From Chloroflexota bacterium (GTDB taxonomy: Bacteria; Chloroflexota; Dehalococcoidia; Dehalococcoidales; JACQON01): a DNA stretch of 64,000 nt. Shown here piece after piece: positions 55,754-63,610 of this stretch. The notes under the pieces were generated by a model. The model saw only the letters and a program-made list of their open reading frames with translations, had not been told where the DNA came from and did no database searches. The position numbers and the translations under genes were made by a program. The stretch's first letter is position 1. Each line of letters starts with the position of its first letter. The stretch spans positions 1 to 64,000 of the forward strand of contig JACQON010000028.1 of the NCBI GenBank assembly GCA_016202545.1. The letters are read 5' to 3'.

Positions 55754-56437
55754 ATGCCGAACGGGTATGAAATAAATGATTTGGCCAAGGAAGAGTCCTG
55801 GCGCATGTTCCGCATAATCGGGGAGCTGGTGGAAGGCTTTGACAACCTTTCCGGCATAGAGCCGGCGGTAACCATATATGGCTCGGCCAGGCTAAGAGCG
55901 GACGATGAGCTATACGCACAGACCGAGGAAATAGCCTGCCGGCTGGGACAGATGGGCTTCTCAATCGTTACTGGCGGCGGCCCCGGGGTGATGGAGGCGG
56001 CCAATAAAGGCGCGCTCAGGGCGGGAGTAGCATCAGTCGGGCTGAATATTGAACTACCCGAGGAGCAGGTGTGCAATAGTTATGCCACCAAGTCAATAAC
56101 CTTCCATCACTTCTTCGTCCGCAAGGTCATGCTGGTGAAGTATGCCATCGCCTTCGTCATAATACCCGGCGGCCTGGGCACCCTTGATGAGCTGACCGAA
56201 GTGCTAACCCTGATGCAGACCCGTAAGATAAGGCCCTTCCCGGTGATATTATTCAATAGCGAATACTGGAACGGATTCCTGGACTGGCTGCGTAATAGCA
56301 GCCTGGCTAAGGGGTTTATTTCTGAAGACGACCTTGACCTGCTAATGGTCTGTGACCGTCCCGCTGAGGTAGCTGATGCTGTCCAGGGGTGGTATGTCAA
56401 GCATGAGTTTGTCGGTCGGAAGGCATTGCGCAAATAA
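55754..56437 (+). CDS. LOG-family (TIGR00730) nucleotide phosphoribohydrolase-like protein
   Basis: A 227-residue Rossmann-fold protein. VTIYGSARLR near 40, SIVTGGGPGVMEAANKGA near 75 and the signature PGGLGTLDELTEVLT near 140 are those of the LOG/YvdD family, which splits nucleoside 5'-monophosphates (cytokinin ribotides in plants, purine monophosphates in bacteria). The ATG at 55754 has GGAGGG upstream; the frame is open to 55703 without a site. It lies just before the HerA-associated pair, but no functional link is known. Confidence 0.9.
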   Translation: MPNGYEINDLAKEESWRMFRIIGELVEGFDNLSGIEPAVTIYGSARLRADDELYAQTEEIACRLGQMGFSIVTGGGPGVMEAANKGALRAGVASVGLNIELPEEQVCNSYATKSITFHHFFVRKVMLVKYAIAFVIIPGGLGTLDELTEVLTLMQTRKIRPFPVILFNSEYWNGFLDWLRNSSLAKGFISEDDLDLLMVCDRPAEVADAVQGWYVKHEFVGRKALRK

Positions 56438-56462
56438 ATGTCTGAGAGTGCGGTCATTGGTT

Positions 56463-57092
56463 ATGCCAAATCCAGAAGGTGAGATTAAAAACTTAAGCCC
56501 TGACGAAGGACACAGAGTGGGCGAGGTTGTCGAAGCCAGCACCGCCGATTTCGTGGCGCAGTGCTACGAGCTTTACCAGTTGCCGCCTTTAGGCAGCCTG
56601 GTGAAGACCAGGGACCAGGAGGTAGAGCTGTATGGCGTGGTCTGTAATGCCACCACCGCTGGCCTGGAGCCCGGGCGGCGCCCCATTGCCAGAGGCAGGG
56701 ATGAGGCGACTGAAGAGGCGGTCTATCAGTCCAGCCCCCAGCTTATGAAGCTGCTGCGCAGCGAGTTCAGCGTCCTGGTGGCGGCGCACAGGCAGGAGGG
56801 CAAGCTGTATCACTATCTCCCGCCAAAGCCGGCCCGGATTCATAGCTTTGTTTACCAGTGCCCCCCGGCTGAGGTCAAGGAGCTCAGCCAGTCCCTTGAC
56901 TTCCTCACCGTGCTGCTCAATGCCCGCCTGCCGGTCTCGCCCGAAGAGCTTATCGCCGCCTGCCTCCGTCACATGGGCCAGGCGCAGGAGGACCGGCGCG
57001 CTTTCCTGGTGGCAGCCGGCAAAGAGCTAGCCGTCCTGCTCGGCGACGAGCCCAACAGGCTCAGGGCGGTGCTGGGGAGGATTAAGCCGTGA
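56463..57092 (+). CDS. HAS-barrel-like protein encoded directly upstream of HerA
   Basis: A 209-residue protein whose stop overlaps the herA start by 4 bases, so they are made together. The N-terminal part (VGEVVEASTADF, PPLGSLVKTRDQEVELYGVV) resembles the HAS-barrel that opens HerA and ATP-synthase subunits. The rest (SPQLMKLLRSEFSVLVAAH, helical C-terminus) is unfamiliar. A partner that caps or gates the HerA hexamer, or recruits NurA, is an inference. The start is uncertain: ATG at 56463 without a good ribosome binding site; GTG at 56448 is an alternative. Confidence 0.65.
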   Translation: MPNPEGEIKNLSPDEGHRVGEVVEASTADFVAQCYELYQLPPLGSLVKTRDQEVELYGVVCNATTAGLEPGRRPIARGRDEATEEAVYQSSPQLMKLLRSEFSVLVAAHRQEGKLYHYLPPKPARIHSFVYQCPPAEVKELSQSLDFLTVLLNARLPVSPEELIAACLRHMGQAQEDRRAFLVAAGKELAVLLGDEPNRLRAVLGRIKP

Positions 57093-58720
57093 CTCAAGAA
57101 GATAACCGGCTGGGGATTGTCGTCTCCGGCTCGCTGAGCAAGGGCATAGAGGTCAGGCTGGACGGCGCGGCCTCGGTTGAGGATGTGGTGGTGGGGCGGT
57201 ATGTGACCATGGAAGGGCAGAGACGGCGCTTCTTCGGCATGATAACCGATGTCGGCCTGGGGGTGACCGACCAGAGGCTCGCCCTGAACCCGCCTGACGT
57301 TTCCGACCCCTTTGTCGCCCAGGTGCTGGCCGGCACCAGCACCTATGGCATCTTCCACGTCACCCCTTATCTCACCATCGGCGGCGACGTCGCCAGCCTG
57401 CTCGAAGGGCCGCAGCCGGTAAAAACTGTTCCCAGCCATTTCTCCGCGGTAAATCTGGCCTCAGACCAGGATATAGAGCTGGTATTCGGCAAGGAAGACA
57501 GCGAGAGGTTCTGGATTGGCAACCCCCTGGACATGGAGACCAAGATTTGCCTCAACCTGGAGGAGCTTGTCAAGCGCTCCAACGGCATCTTCGGCAAGAG
57601 CGGCACGGGCAAGACCTTCCTCACCAGGATACTGCTCTGCGGCATGCTGCAGAAGAGCAAGGCGGTGAACCTGGTCTTCGATATGCACAACGAGTACGGC
57701 TGGGCGGGCACCAGGGAAGGCGGTCCACCGGTCAAGGCGCTGAAGCAGCTTTTCCAGTCGAAAGTGGCCATATTCACCCTGGACGAGGCCAACTCACGGC
57801 GGCGGGGGGTCAGCACCGACTTCGTGGTCAGGATTGGCTATGACGAGATTGAGCCGGAGGACATGGCGTTGCTCCGCCAGACTCTGAATCTCACCGAGCT
57901 TGCCATCGGGGCCGTTTACGAGCTGCACCGCAAGTTTGGCCGCGACTGGCTTCAGGCCGCTCTTGACCTGAAGGACTCCGACGAGACTGGGGCGCTGCTG
58001 GAGGAGCTAAAGATACACGAGAGCACCTTTCAGAACCTGAAGCGCGGGCTGGCCAATATCCGGCGGCTGCCTTTCATCGAGCCGCATGCCCCGGACGACG
58101 TGGTCAACCGCATCCTCGACCACCTTGACCGGGGCATAAATGTGGTGCTGGAGTTTGGCAGGTACAGAGATGTTACCGCCTATGTCCTGGTGGCCAATAT
58201 GCTCACCCGCCGCATATACGCCCAGTACCAGGCGAGGACGGAAAAGGCGGATGCTGACGGCAGCGCCAAGCCTCAGCCACTGGTCATCACCATTGAAGAG
58301 GCGCACAAGTTCCTCAATTCTGAGGTAGCCGGACAGACCACCTTTGGCATGATTGCCCGCGAGATGCGCAAGTATAACGTCACCCTGCTGGTGATTGACC
58401 AGCGCCCCAGTGGCATCGACGAGGAGGTCATGTCCCAGCTCGGGACGAAGATAACCTGTCTCCTGGACAACGAGCGGGACATTGATAGCGTGCTGGCCGG
58501 TGTATCGGGCCGGAGCGAGCTTAAAGCGGTGCTGGCCAAGCTGTCATCCCGGCAGCAGGCGCTTATCTTCGGCCACGCCGTGCCCATGCCGGTGGCGTTC
58601 CAGCCGCGGGAGTACGGCTCAGCCGCATCCTACAGCGAGTTTTCCGGAAGCGCTCTCGAAGCCGGGAAGCAGGCGGAAAAGGACATTGAAGAGCTATGGG
58701 GTGACTCAGGCGCCAGCTAG
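57089..58720 (+). CDS. HerA-family DNA-translocating ATPase
   Basis: A 543-residue FtsK/HerA-type hexameric ATPase that pumps DNA for resection with NurA. An N-terminal HAS-barrel (GIVVSGSLSKGIEVRL, VVGRYVTMEGQRRRFFGMI) covers about 1-80. Walker A is GIFGKSGTGKTFLTR near 167, with NLVFDMHNEYGW following. The Walker B acids are in LVITIEEAHKFLN near 395, and VTLLVIDQRPSGID near 430 holds the sensor/arginine region. Start GTG at 57089, overlapping the preceding gene. With the NurA gene at 53541 this gives a bacterial HerA-NurA set of the kind best known from archaea. Confidence 0.92.
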   Translation: MTQEDNRLGIVVSGSLSKGIEVRLDGAASVEDVVVGRYVTMEGQRRRFFGMITDVGLGVTDQRLALNPPDVSDPFVAQVLAGTSTYGIFHVTPYLTIGGDVASLLEGPQPVKTVPSHFSAVNLASDQDIELVFGKEDSERFWIGNPLDMETKICLNLEELVKRSNGIFGKSGTGKTFLTRILLCGMLQKSKAVNLVFDMHNEYGWAGTREGGPPVKALKQLFQSKVAIFTLDEANSRRRGVSTDFVVRIGYDEIEPEDMALLRQTLNLTELAIGAVYELHRKFGRDWLQAALDLKDSDETGALLEELKIHESTFQNLKRGLANIRRLPFIEPHAPDDVVNRILDHLDRGINVVLEFGRYRDVTAYVLVANMLTRRIYAQYQARTEKADADGSAKPQPLVITIEEAHKFLNSEVAGQTTFGMIAREMRKYNVTLLVIDQRPSGIDEEVMSQLGTKITCLLDNERDIDSVLAGVSGRSELKAVLAKLSSRQQALIFGHAVPMPVAFQPREYGSAASYSEFSGSALEAGKQAEKDIEELWGDSGAS

Positions 58721-59012
58721 GCCAAAGGTGGGGCTGGCCCATATCGGTGTGCTGCAAGTCCTGGAAAGGGAAGGCATTCCCATCGATATGATTGCCGGCG
58801 CCAGCAGCGAGCTACTCCTGGACTTGACACGAAAGCGGCTGGTCCCTTTGATTGACCTGGCTCTGCCCAGGACCGGTTTCATCGCTGGAAGGAAGCTGAT
58901 GGAGCTGCTTGCGGACGGTTGTCCGGGACGATACGCCCATGAGTGCATCTTGCAGGGGGAAATCGCCGCTCAAAGCGCCATCCCCGAGATAAAAAGGCGG
59001 CTAGCTCTTTGA
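58701..59012 (+). pseudogene. patatin-like phospholipase remnant
   Basis: From a GTG at 58701 a 103-codon frame reads VGLAHIGVLQVLEREGIPID then MIAGASSELL. This is the start of a patatin domain (GGGxxGLAHIGVLxVLEExGIPIDxIAGTSxG), but the GGG oxyanion part is missing and the GxSxG nucleophile box is broken to GASSE. A jump follows to the later patatin segment (LVPLIDLALPRTGFIAGRKL) and to ECILQGEIAAQSAIPEI, which recalls 'xxxREGxxAxAxRASxAIPGxF'. Patatins are about 250-300 residues, so this is a relic with internal deletions. It overlaps the herA end by 20 bases and the convergent kinase end by 12. Confidence 0.75.
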
Positions 59013-59978
59013 GCTCATGACGAAGGTCGTTCTGGCCCGCTCTTTGAGCGTCATTTCCTGGACTTCCACCTGCGGCAGCAGCATTTCCACATCGGTGCGG
59101 CGGCCCAGTTCGGTGCCGGGCGTCATCACCGCCGCCGAGCCCATGGCCACTGCCAGCCGGCAGGCTTCCGCCAGCGACTCTCCGTCAGCCAGCTTCAGGA
59201 CCAGGCCGGCCACGGCGCTATCGCCAGCGCCTACGTCGCTGAGCACCCCTACCGGAGGCGAGACTGCCTTCACAATACGTTCCTTGCTGGCGGCGATGAT
59301 TCCGTCTTTGCCTCTGGAGATGGCGGCTATCTCGATACCCATGTCCAGCATGTCGAGCGCTGCCCGGATGATGTCCTCTTCGGTAGGTAGTGCCCTGCCG
59401 AACAAGCCTTCCGCTTCCCGGATATTGGGTTTGACCAGGTAAGGCCTGGCCTTTATGCCCTTCTTCAACCACTGGCCTTCGGCATCCAGGGCGGTCTTTA
59501 TACCGTGTTCCCTGGCTTCAGCGATAAGGGTGTAATATATGTGGGCGGAAAGGCCGGGCGGTACGCTGCCGCTGGCCACCATAAAAGCTGGCGGGGGGCT
59601 GATTTTCCTTATCTTATTGAGAAACCTTTCCAGCTCACTCTGCGAGATACGTGGGCCGGGGGCGCCGATTCTCGTCTGCTGTGATGTGCTGGCGTCAGTG
59701 ATGATGAAGTTGGAGCGGGTTTCGCGCCCAACGGGGGTGAAGCTGTAGGGCACGCCGTCTTCATCGAGCAGTATTTCCATGGTTCTGCCAGCCGCGCCGC
59801 CGATGAACCCGTAAGCCATAGTGGTGCCGCCCATCTCGTAAACGGCCCGCGACACGTCTATGCCTTTCCCTCCCGCATACACGTGCCGTTGAGTCCATCG
59901 GTTAGTCCCGCCTACTACCAGCTTGTGTACGGTAATATGCTCATCGAGGCTGGGGTTAAGGGTGATGGTGGCAATCAT
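59001..59978 (-). CDS. 1-phosphofructokinase/6-phosphofructokinase-2 type PfkB kinase
   Basis: A 325-residue ribokinase-fold sugar-phosphate kinase. TITLNPSLDEHITVHKL is the FruK/PfkB/LacC opening, VYAGGKGIDVSRAVYEMGG near 35 the substrate-binding PfkB signature 1, PYLVKPNIREAEGLFG near 180, and LSDVGAGDSAVAGLVLKLA near 245 the signature 2 with the catalytic Asp. It probably phosphorylates fructose 6-phosphate, fructose 1-phosphate or tagatose 6-phosphate. No phosphotransferase genes are near, so glycolysis is the simplest role. Confidence 0.92.
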   Translation of the reverse strand: MIATITLNPSLDEHITVHKLVVGGTNRWTQRHVYAGGKGIDVSRAVYEMGGTTMAYGFIGGAAGRTMEILLDEDGVPYSFTPVGRETRSNFIITDASTSQQTRIGAPGPRISQSELERFLNKIRKISPPPAFMVASGSVPPGLSAHIYYTLIAEAREHGIKTALDAEGQWLKKGIKARPYLVKPNIREAEGLFGRALPTEEDIIRAALDMLDMGIEIAAISRGKDGIIAASKERIVKAVSPPVGVLSDVGAGDSAVAGLVLKLADGESLAEACRLAVAMGSAAVMTPGTELGRRTDVEMLLPQVEVQEMTLKERARTTFVMSSKS

Positions 59979-60070
59979 ACCAGCTTACCTGCGCTCAGCT
60001 TTATCATGGTTTTCCTCCTCGGGAATTATAAGGCAGAGGGCAGTTCTTAATCAAGCTCCGTGCCTGAGGG

Positions 60071-60099
60071 TTGACAATCAAGGGGTTTGGGTCTATCAT
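60071..60099 (+). promoter_or_regulatory. promoter upstream of the ferritin-like gene leader
   Basis: TTGACA (60071-60076), 17 bases, TATCAT (60094-60099). It would drive the oxygen-defence genes through a long leader. Confidence 0.5.
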
Positions 60100-60330
60100 A
60101 ATATTTACGGCAGCTTGTTCCAGCACGTTACAAACTTCATATGTCAATAGCCCGGTTGAGCCGGTGATGACCAGCGCGCCGCATGATGAGGATAGGCTTC
60201 ATAGCGTAGATACTGCGGCGGTGGATTTCAGGGTCGGGGGAATCGTGTTGCAGGTGGATTCCGTCTTGGCCGGCACTGGTACTACAGATTAGCATCATTG
60301 GCCGTATTGCCGAGTAGGGTCTTTAAAGGG

Positions 60331-60354
60331 TGCCAGCCAAAACATAGGCTGGCA
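60331..60354 (+). promoter_or_regulatory. leader hairpin, possible attenuator
   Basis: TGCCAGCC-AAAACATA-GGCTGGCA is a perfect 8 bp stem, followed by TCCGTTCTTT. The tail is only weakly T-rich. It is 44 bases before the ferritin-like start codon and 230 bases after the promoter. Confidence 0.4.
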
Positions 60355-60397
60355 TCCGTTCTTTGGAAAGGGATACAGGTTGCCTTAGGAGAGTGCG

Positions 60398-60928
60398 ATG
60401 GTAACTGAACAGGACAGGATTTTGGCAGCGCTTCGCGTTGCTATCGAGATGGAAACGGAGGGCAGGGAATGCTACCTGCAGGCCAGCCAGGAAAGCGGAA
60501 ATGAGCTGGGCAGGAAACTGCTGCAGTCGCTGGCCTATGAGGAAGACCTCCATCAGAAGAAGTTTGAGGAGATATATAGGGCTATCAGCGGCAAAGAGGC
60601 GTGGCCCAAGGTTGAGTTCCGCCCTGACGCGGGTAAGGGGCTCAGAGACCTGTTCGACCGGACGTGTCATGCGATAGGTATCAACATAAAGCCGGAGACT
60701 ACTGAGTTGGACGCTGTACAAACGGCGATTGGCAAGGAAGGCAAGAGCTATGATTTCTACAAGCGCCAGAGCAAAAACGCGGTCTATGAGGCGGAGAGGG
60801 AGTTCTACGAGGCGCTGGCCGCTGAGGAAAGGGAGCATGAGCTGGTTCTCCTGGATTATTACGAGTATTTCACCGACCCGGTAGGGTGGTTCGTCAAGAA
60901 AGAGCGTTCTGCCGTGGATGGGGGCTGA
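60398..60928 (+). CDS. ferritin-like/rubrerythrin-type diiron protein
   Basis: A 176-residue four-helix-bundle protein. Iron ligands expected for the family are visible as Glu in AIEMETEGRECY near 20, ExxH in AYEEDLHQKKFEE near 47, Glu in VQTAIGKEGKSYDFY near 110, and ExxH in AAEEREHELVLL near 145. There is no rubredoxin domain, so electrons would come from the rubredoxin protein encoded next. The role is probably peroxide reduction or iron handling. AGGAG precedes the ATG. Confidence 0.88.
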   Translation: MVTEQDRILAALRVAIEMETEGRECYLQASQESGNELGRKLLQSLAYEEDLHQKKFEEIYRAISGKEAWPKVEFRPDAGKGLRDLFDRTCHAIGINIKPETTELDAVQTAIGKEGKSYDFYKRQSKNAVYEAEREFYEALAAEEREHELVLLDYYEYFTDPVGWFVKKERSAVDGG

Positions 60929-60972
60929 GCTAACGCTGGCCCATCTGTGTGAAAATACGTCAGGAGTGAAGA

Positions 60973-61662
60973 GTGGACCACAGGGCTTTGCATAAGCTGA
61001 GCTACGGCCTGTACATCATAGGCTCAAGGAAGGATGACAGGCTTAATGCGCAGGTTGCCAACACTGTGTTCCAGGTTACCGCTGAGCCGCCCGTGATTGC
61101 CGTCAGCATCAACAAAGGCAACCTGACTCATGAGTTTATCACCGCCAGCGGTGTGTTCAGCGCCTCTACTTTGTGCTCTGATACGCCTCTCTCCTTTATT
61201 GGCAATTTCGGCTTCAAGTCAGGCCGGGAGATGAATAAGCTTGACGGGATTGCCTATAAAATAGGCGAGACAGGGGCTCCGGTGATTACGGAGAATGCCG
61301 TGGCTTATCTGGAAGCCAGGGTAATCCAGCAGGTGGATGTGGGAACTCACACCCTCTTCATTGGAGAGGTGGTCAGCGCTGAGGTGATGAGTGAAAAGGC
61401 ATGCATGACCTATGATTACTACCGCCAGGTTAAGCGGGGCACTGCTCCTGCGGCAGCCCCCAGCTATACTGCGGAGGAAAGAAAAGCGGGGCCCAGGATG
61501 GCAAAATATCGGTGCACCGTGTGCGGCTACATCTATGACACGGAGATGGGCGACCCTGAGAGCAATATAAAGCCGGGGACGCCGTTTGAGCAACTGCCTG
61601 ACGACTGGACGTGTCCGGTCTGCGGGGCGAGCAAGGGCCAGTTTGAAAAGATGGAGGAGTGA
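60973..61662 (+). CDS. high-molecular-weight rubredoxin (flavin reductase-rubredoxin fusion)
   Basis: A 229-residue fusion. Residues 1-160 are a flavin reductase-like FMN domain ([53 protein letters not shown]). Residues 175-229 are a complete rubredoxin with [11 protein letters not shown] and [10 protein letters not shown] holding one iron. In Moorella the same fusion (Hrb) carries electrons from NADH to the flavodiiron protein FprA, whose gene follows here. The start is GTG at 60973. This call is firm because of domain order and neighbour. Confidence 0.93.
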   Translation: MDHRALHKLSYGLYIIGSRKDDRLNAQVANTVFQVTAEPPVIAVSINKGNLTHEFITASGVFSASTLCSDTPLSFIGNFGFKSGREMNKLDGIAYKIGETGAPVITENAVAYLEARVIQQVDVGTHTLFIGEVVSAEVMSEKACMTYDYYRQVKRGTAPAAAPSYTAEERKAGPRMAKYRCTVCGYIYDTEMGDPESNIKPGTPFEQLPDDWTCPVCGASKGQFEKMEE

Positions 61663-61779
61663 ATGCGGGCGCTTTCTTGGCGCTGACAGGTTGGCGGATG
61701 TCAGCAAGGCGAGAGACCGCCGAAGTACGAGGGAACTGGCGGGGAGGAAGACCGGCGGAACGGCGAGGAGGAAAGCGAG

Positions 61780-62964
61780 ATGATACCAAGGGAGATAAGA
61801 CCCACTGTCTACTCTGTAGGGGCCGTTGATTGGGAGAGACGGCTGTTCGATGCCATCGTCCCGCTTCCTGATGGCACGAGCTATAATTGCTACCTGGTTA
61901 AGGGGAGCAACGGGACGGCTCTTATTGATACCGTGGACCCGAGCAAGGAAGACGTGCTGATAGATAACCTGAATCACCTCGGGATTGAGGATTTGGACTA
62001 TGTGGTGGCCAATCATGCCGAGCAAGACCATTCCGGTACCCTGCACAGGATTCTTGAAAGATACCCCCGTGCAAGAATCGTGAGTACACCCAAGTGTAAG
62101 GGGATGCTCCTCGACCTGCTCACGCTTCCAGAGGGACGCATTACGACAGTGAACGATAAAGAGACCGTTTCGCTGGGAGATAGAACTCTGGAGTTTATCT
62201 ATACCCCGTGGGTCCACTGGCCGGAGACAATGTGCACTTATTTAAAGGAGGAAAGGATACTTTTCTCCTGTGATTTCTTCGGGGCGCACCTTGGCACCAG
62301 CGACCTGTATGTTACTGATGAAGGGCGGGCTTATGAGGCGGCTAAACGCTACTATGCGGAAATCATGATGCCCTACCGGACGAATATCCAGAAAGACCTG
62401 GAGAAACTAAAAGACTACTCCATTGACATCATCGCCACCAGCCACGGGCCTATCTATGACAAGCCAGAGTTTATCTTGAAAGCCTATCATAGCTGGGTAT
62501 TTGACGAGCCGGGAAACATCGTGGTGTTGCCCTATGTCTCGATGCACGGCAGCACTCGCAGGATGGTTGAGTATCTCACCGATGCCCTGGTCCAGAGAGG
62601 CGTCACCGTAAAGCAGTTCGACCTCACCAGGACCGACATTGGCAAGCTGGCCATCGCCCTGGTGGACGCAGCTACCATTGTCATCGGAGCGCCTACCATG
62701 CTCGCCAGCGCCCATCCAAATACCGTTCCCGCTGCCTTCCTGGCCAATATCCTGAGACCTAAACTGAAGTTTGCCTCTATCATCGGCTCCTATGGTTGGG
62801 GGGGTAGAGCTGTTGAGCAGCTCACCGGTCTGCTCTCCGGCCTGAAGCTAGAGCTACTGGAGCCGGTGATTTGCCGGGGCTTTCCCAAGGGCGAAGATTT
62901 CGAGGCCCTGGACCGCCTGGCTGAGGCTATTGCCCAAAAACATAAAGAGAGCCAGTTCGTCTAG
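61780..62964 (+). CDS. flavodiiron protein FprA (O2/NO reductase)
   Basis: A 394-residue A-type flavoprotein. The beta-lactamase-like domain carries the diiron site, with VVANHAEQDHSGTL near 80 giving His-x-Glu-x-Asp-His, PWVHWPETMC near 147, FSCDFFGAHLG near 165 and SHGPIYD near 225. The C-terminal flavodoxin domain starts at IVVLPYVSMHGSTRRM near 247. It reduces O2 to water or NO to N2O with electrons from the rubredoxin before it. AGGAGGAAAG precedes the ATG. It is typical of strict anaerobes exposed to brief oxygen. Confidence 0.95.
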   Translation: MIPREIRPTVYSVGAVDWERRLFDAIVPLPDGTSYNCYLVKGSNGTALIDTVDPSKEDVLIDNLNHLGIEDLDYVVANHAEQDHSGTLHRILERYPRARIVSTPKCKGMLLDLLTLPEGRITTVNDKETVSLGDRTLEFIYTPWVHWPETMCTYLKEERILFSCDFFGAHLGTSDLYVTDEGRAYEAAKRYYAEIMMPYRTNIQKDLEKLKDYSIDIIATSHGPIYDKPEFILKAYHSWVFDEPGNIVVLPYVSMHGSTRRMVEYLTDALVQRGVTVKQFDLTRTDIGKLAIALVDAATIVIGAPTMLASAHPNTVPAAFLANILRPKLKFASIIGSYGWGGRAVEQLTGLLSGLKLELLEPVICRGFPKGEDFEALDRLAEAIAQKHKESQFV

Positions 62965-63007
62965 CGCCCTTGCTGAGGCGGCAGAACGGCGCAGGGTGTT
63001 AAGACAG

Positions 63008-63019
63008 AAAGGAGGTGAT
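63008..63019 (+). promoter_or_regulatory. full-length Shine-Dalgarno sequence without a gene
   Basis: AAAGGAGGTGAT is the complete complement of the 16S 3' end. The frame it would serve closes at once (GTG ATA GAC ... with no ATG within 60 bases), and the next gene starts 80 bases later with its own GGAGGT. It may be a relic of a lost small gene or a ribosome standby site. Confidence 0.45.
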
Positions 63020-63098
63020 AGACAGGGTTAGAAACAGTTCCTCGTTCAGACATCGTATTCAAGTTCAACCTATTAAAGTATAAGCGGAGGTATAGAAA

Positions 63099-63545
63099 AT
63101 GGCAGAGAAAAGAGCGGCAGCTACCAAGGTATCAAAGGCCTTACTGGACTTACTGAATCAGTCAATAGCCAGGGAAGTACAGGTCTCCATACAGTACATG
63201 TGGCAGCACGTCCAGTGGAGCGGGGTCAAAGGATTTGCCGTTCAGGGCGAGCTTAAGTCGATAGCCATGGCTGAAATGAAGCACGCCGAGGCCATCGCCG
63301 AGAGGCTTTACTATCTGGGTGGAATACCGACTACCAAGCCTACGCCTATCTTCGTCGGTGAGACTCTTAAACAAATGATAGAGCAGGATGTAAAGGACGA
63401 AGAGGGCGCCATTAAGCTTTACAAGCAGGTGGTAGAGCTGGCGCGGAAAGAGGGTGACGAGACTACCAACAGGCTGTTCAGGCAAATCTTGCAGGACGAA
63501 GAAGGCCATCACGATACCTTCACCACCCTGCTGGAGGAAATATAA
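63099..63545 (+). CDS. bacterioferritin/Dps-like ferritin-family protein
   Basis: A 148-residue ferritin-like four-helix protein. Ligands expected: Glu in SIAREVQVSIQYMWQH near 25, ExxH in AMAEMKHAEAIAERL near 62, Glu in DVKDEEGAIKLY near 105, ExxH in LQDEEGHHDTF near 135. It resembles the bacterioferritin-like proteins of anaerobes that store iron or use hydrogen peroxide to oxidise it. It forms a likely defence set with the flavodiiron genes upstream and superoxide dismutase downstream. GGAGGT before the ATG. Confidence 0.9.
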   Translation: MAEKRAAATKVSKALLDLLNQSIAREVQVSIQYMWQHVQWSGVKGFAVQGELKSIAMAEMKHAEAIAERLYYLGGIPTTKPTPIFVGETLKQMIEQDVKDEEGAIKLYKQVVELARKEGDETTNRLFRQILQDEEGHHDTFTTLLEEI

Positions 63546-63610
63546 GGACTGCCGGATGACAGAGGGCGAACCGCCTTTTGCCGGGGCAGGAAAAGCGAAG
63601 GAGGTGCACG

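Larger units (their letters stand above)
59979..60397. other. intergenic region with promoter, long leader and terminal hairpin
   Basis: About 420 bases with no supported gene. A plus-strand promoter is at 60071-60099 and a hairpin at 60331-60354. Between them is GC-rich sequence; one frame (60071-60292) gives a short peptide ending in GGIVLQVDSV, which could be a worn fragment of some coding sequence but is too short to name. The leader to the ferritin-like gene would be about 290 bases. Confidence 0.5.

Noticed and set aside
60071-60292. 73-codon ORF ending in DFRVGGIVLQVDSV, recalling the end of a molybdopterin oxidoreductase
   Set aside because: The resemblance is a few residues only, the start is a TTG inside a promoter, and nothing around it supports a gene.
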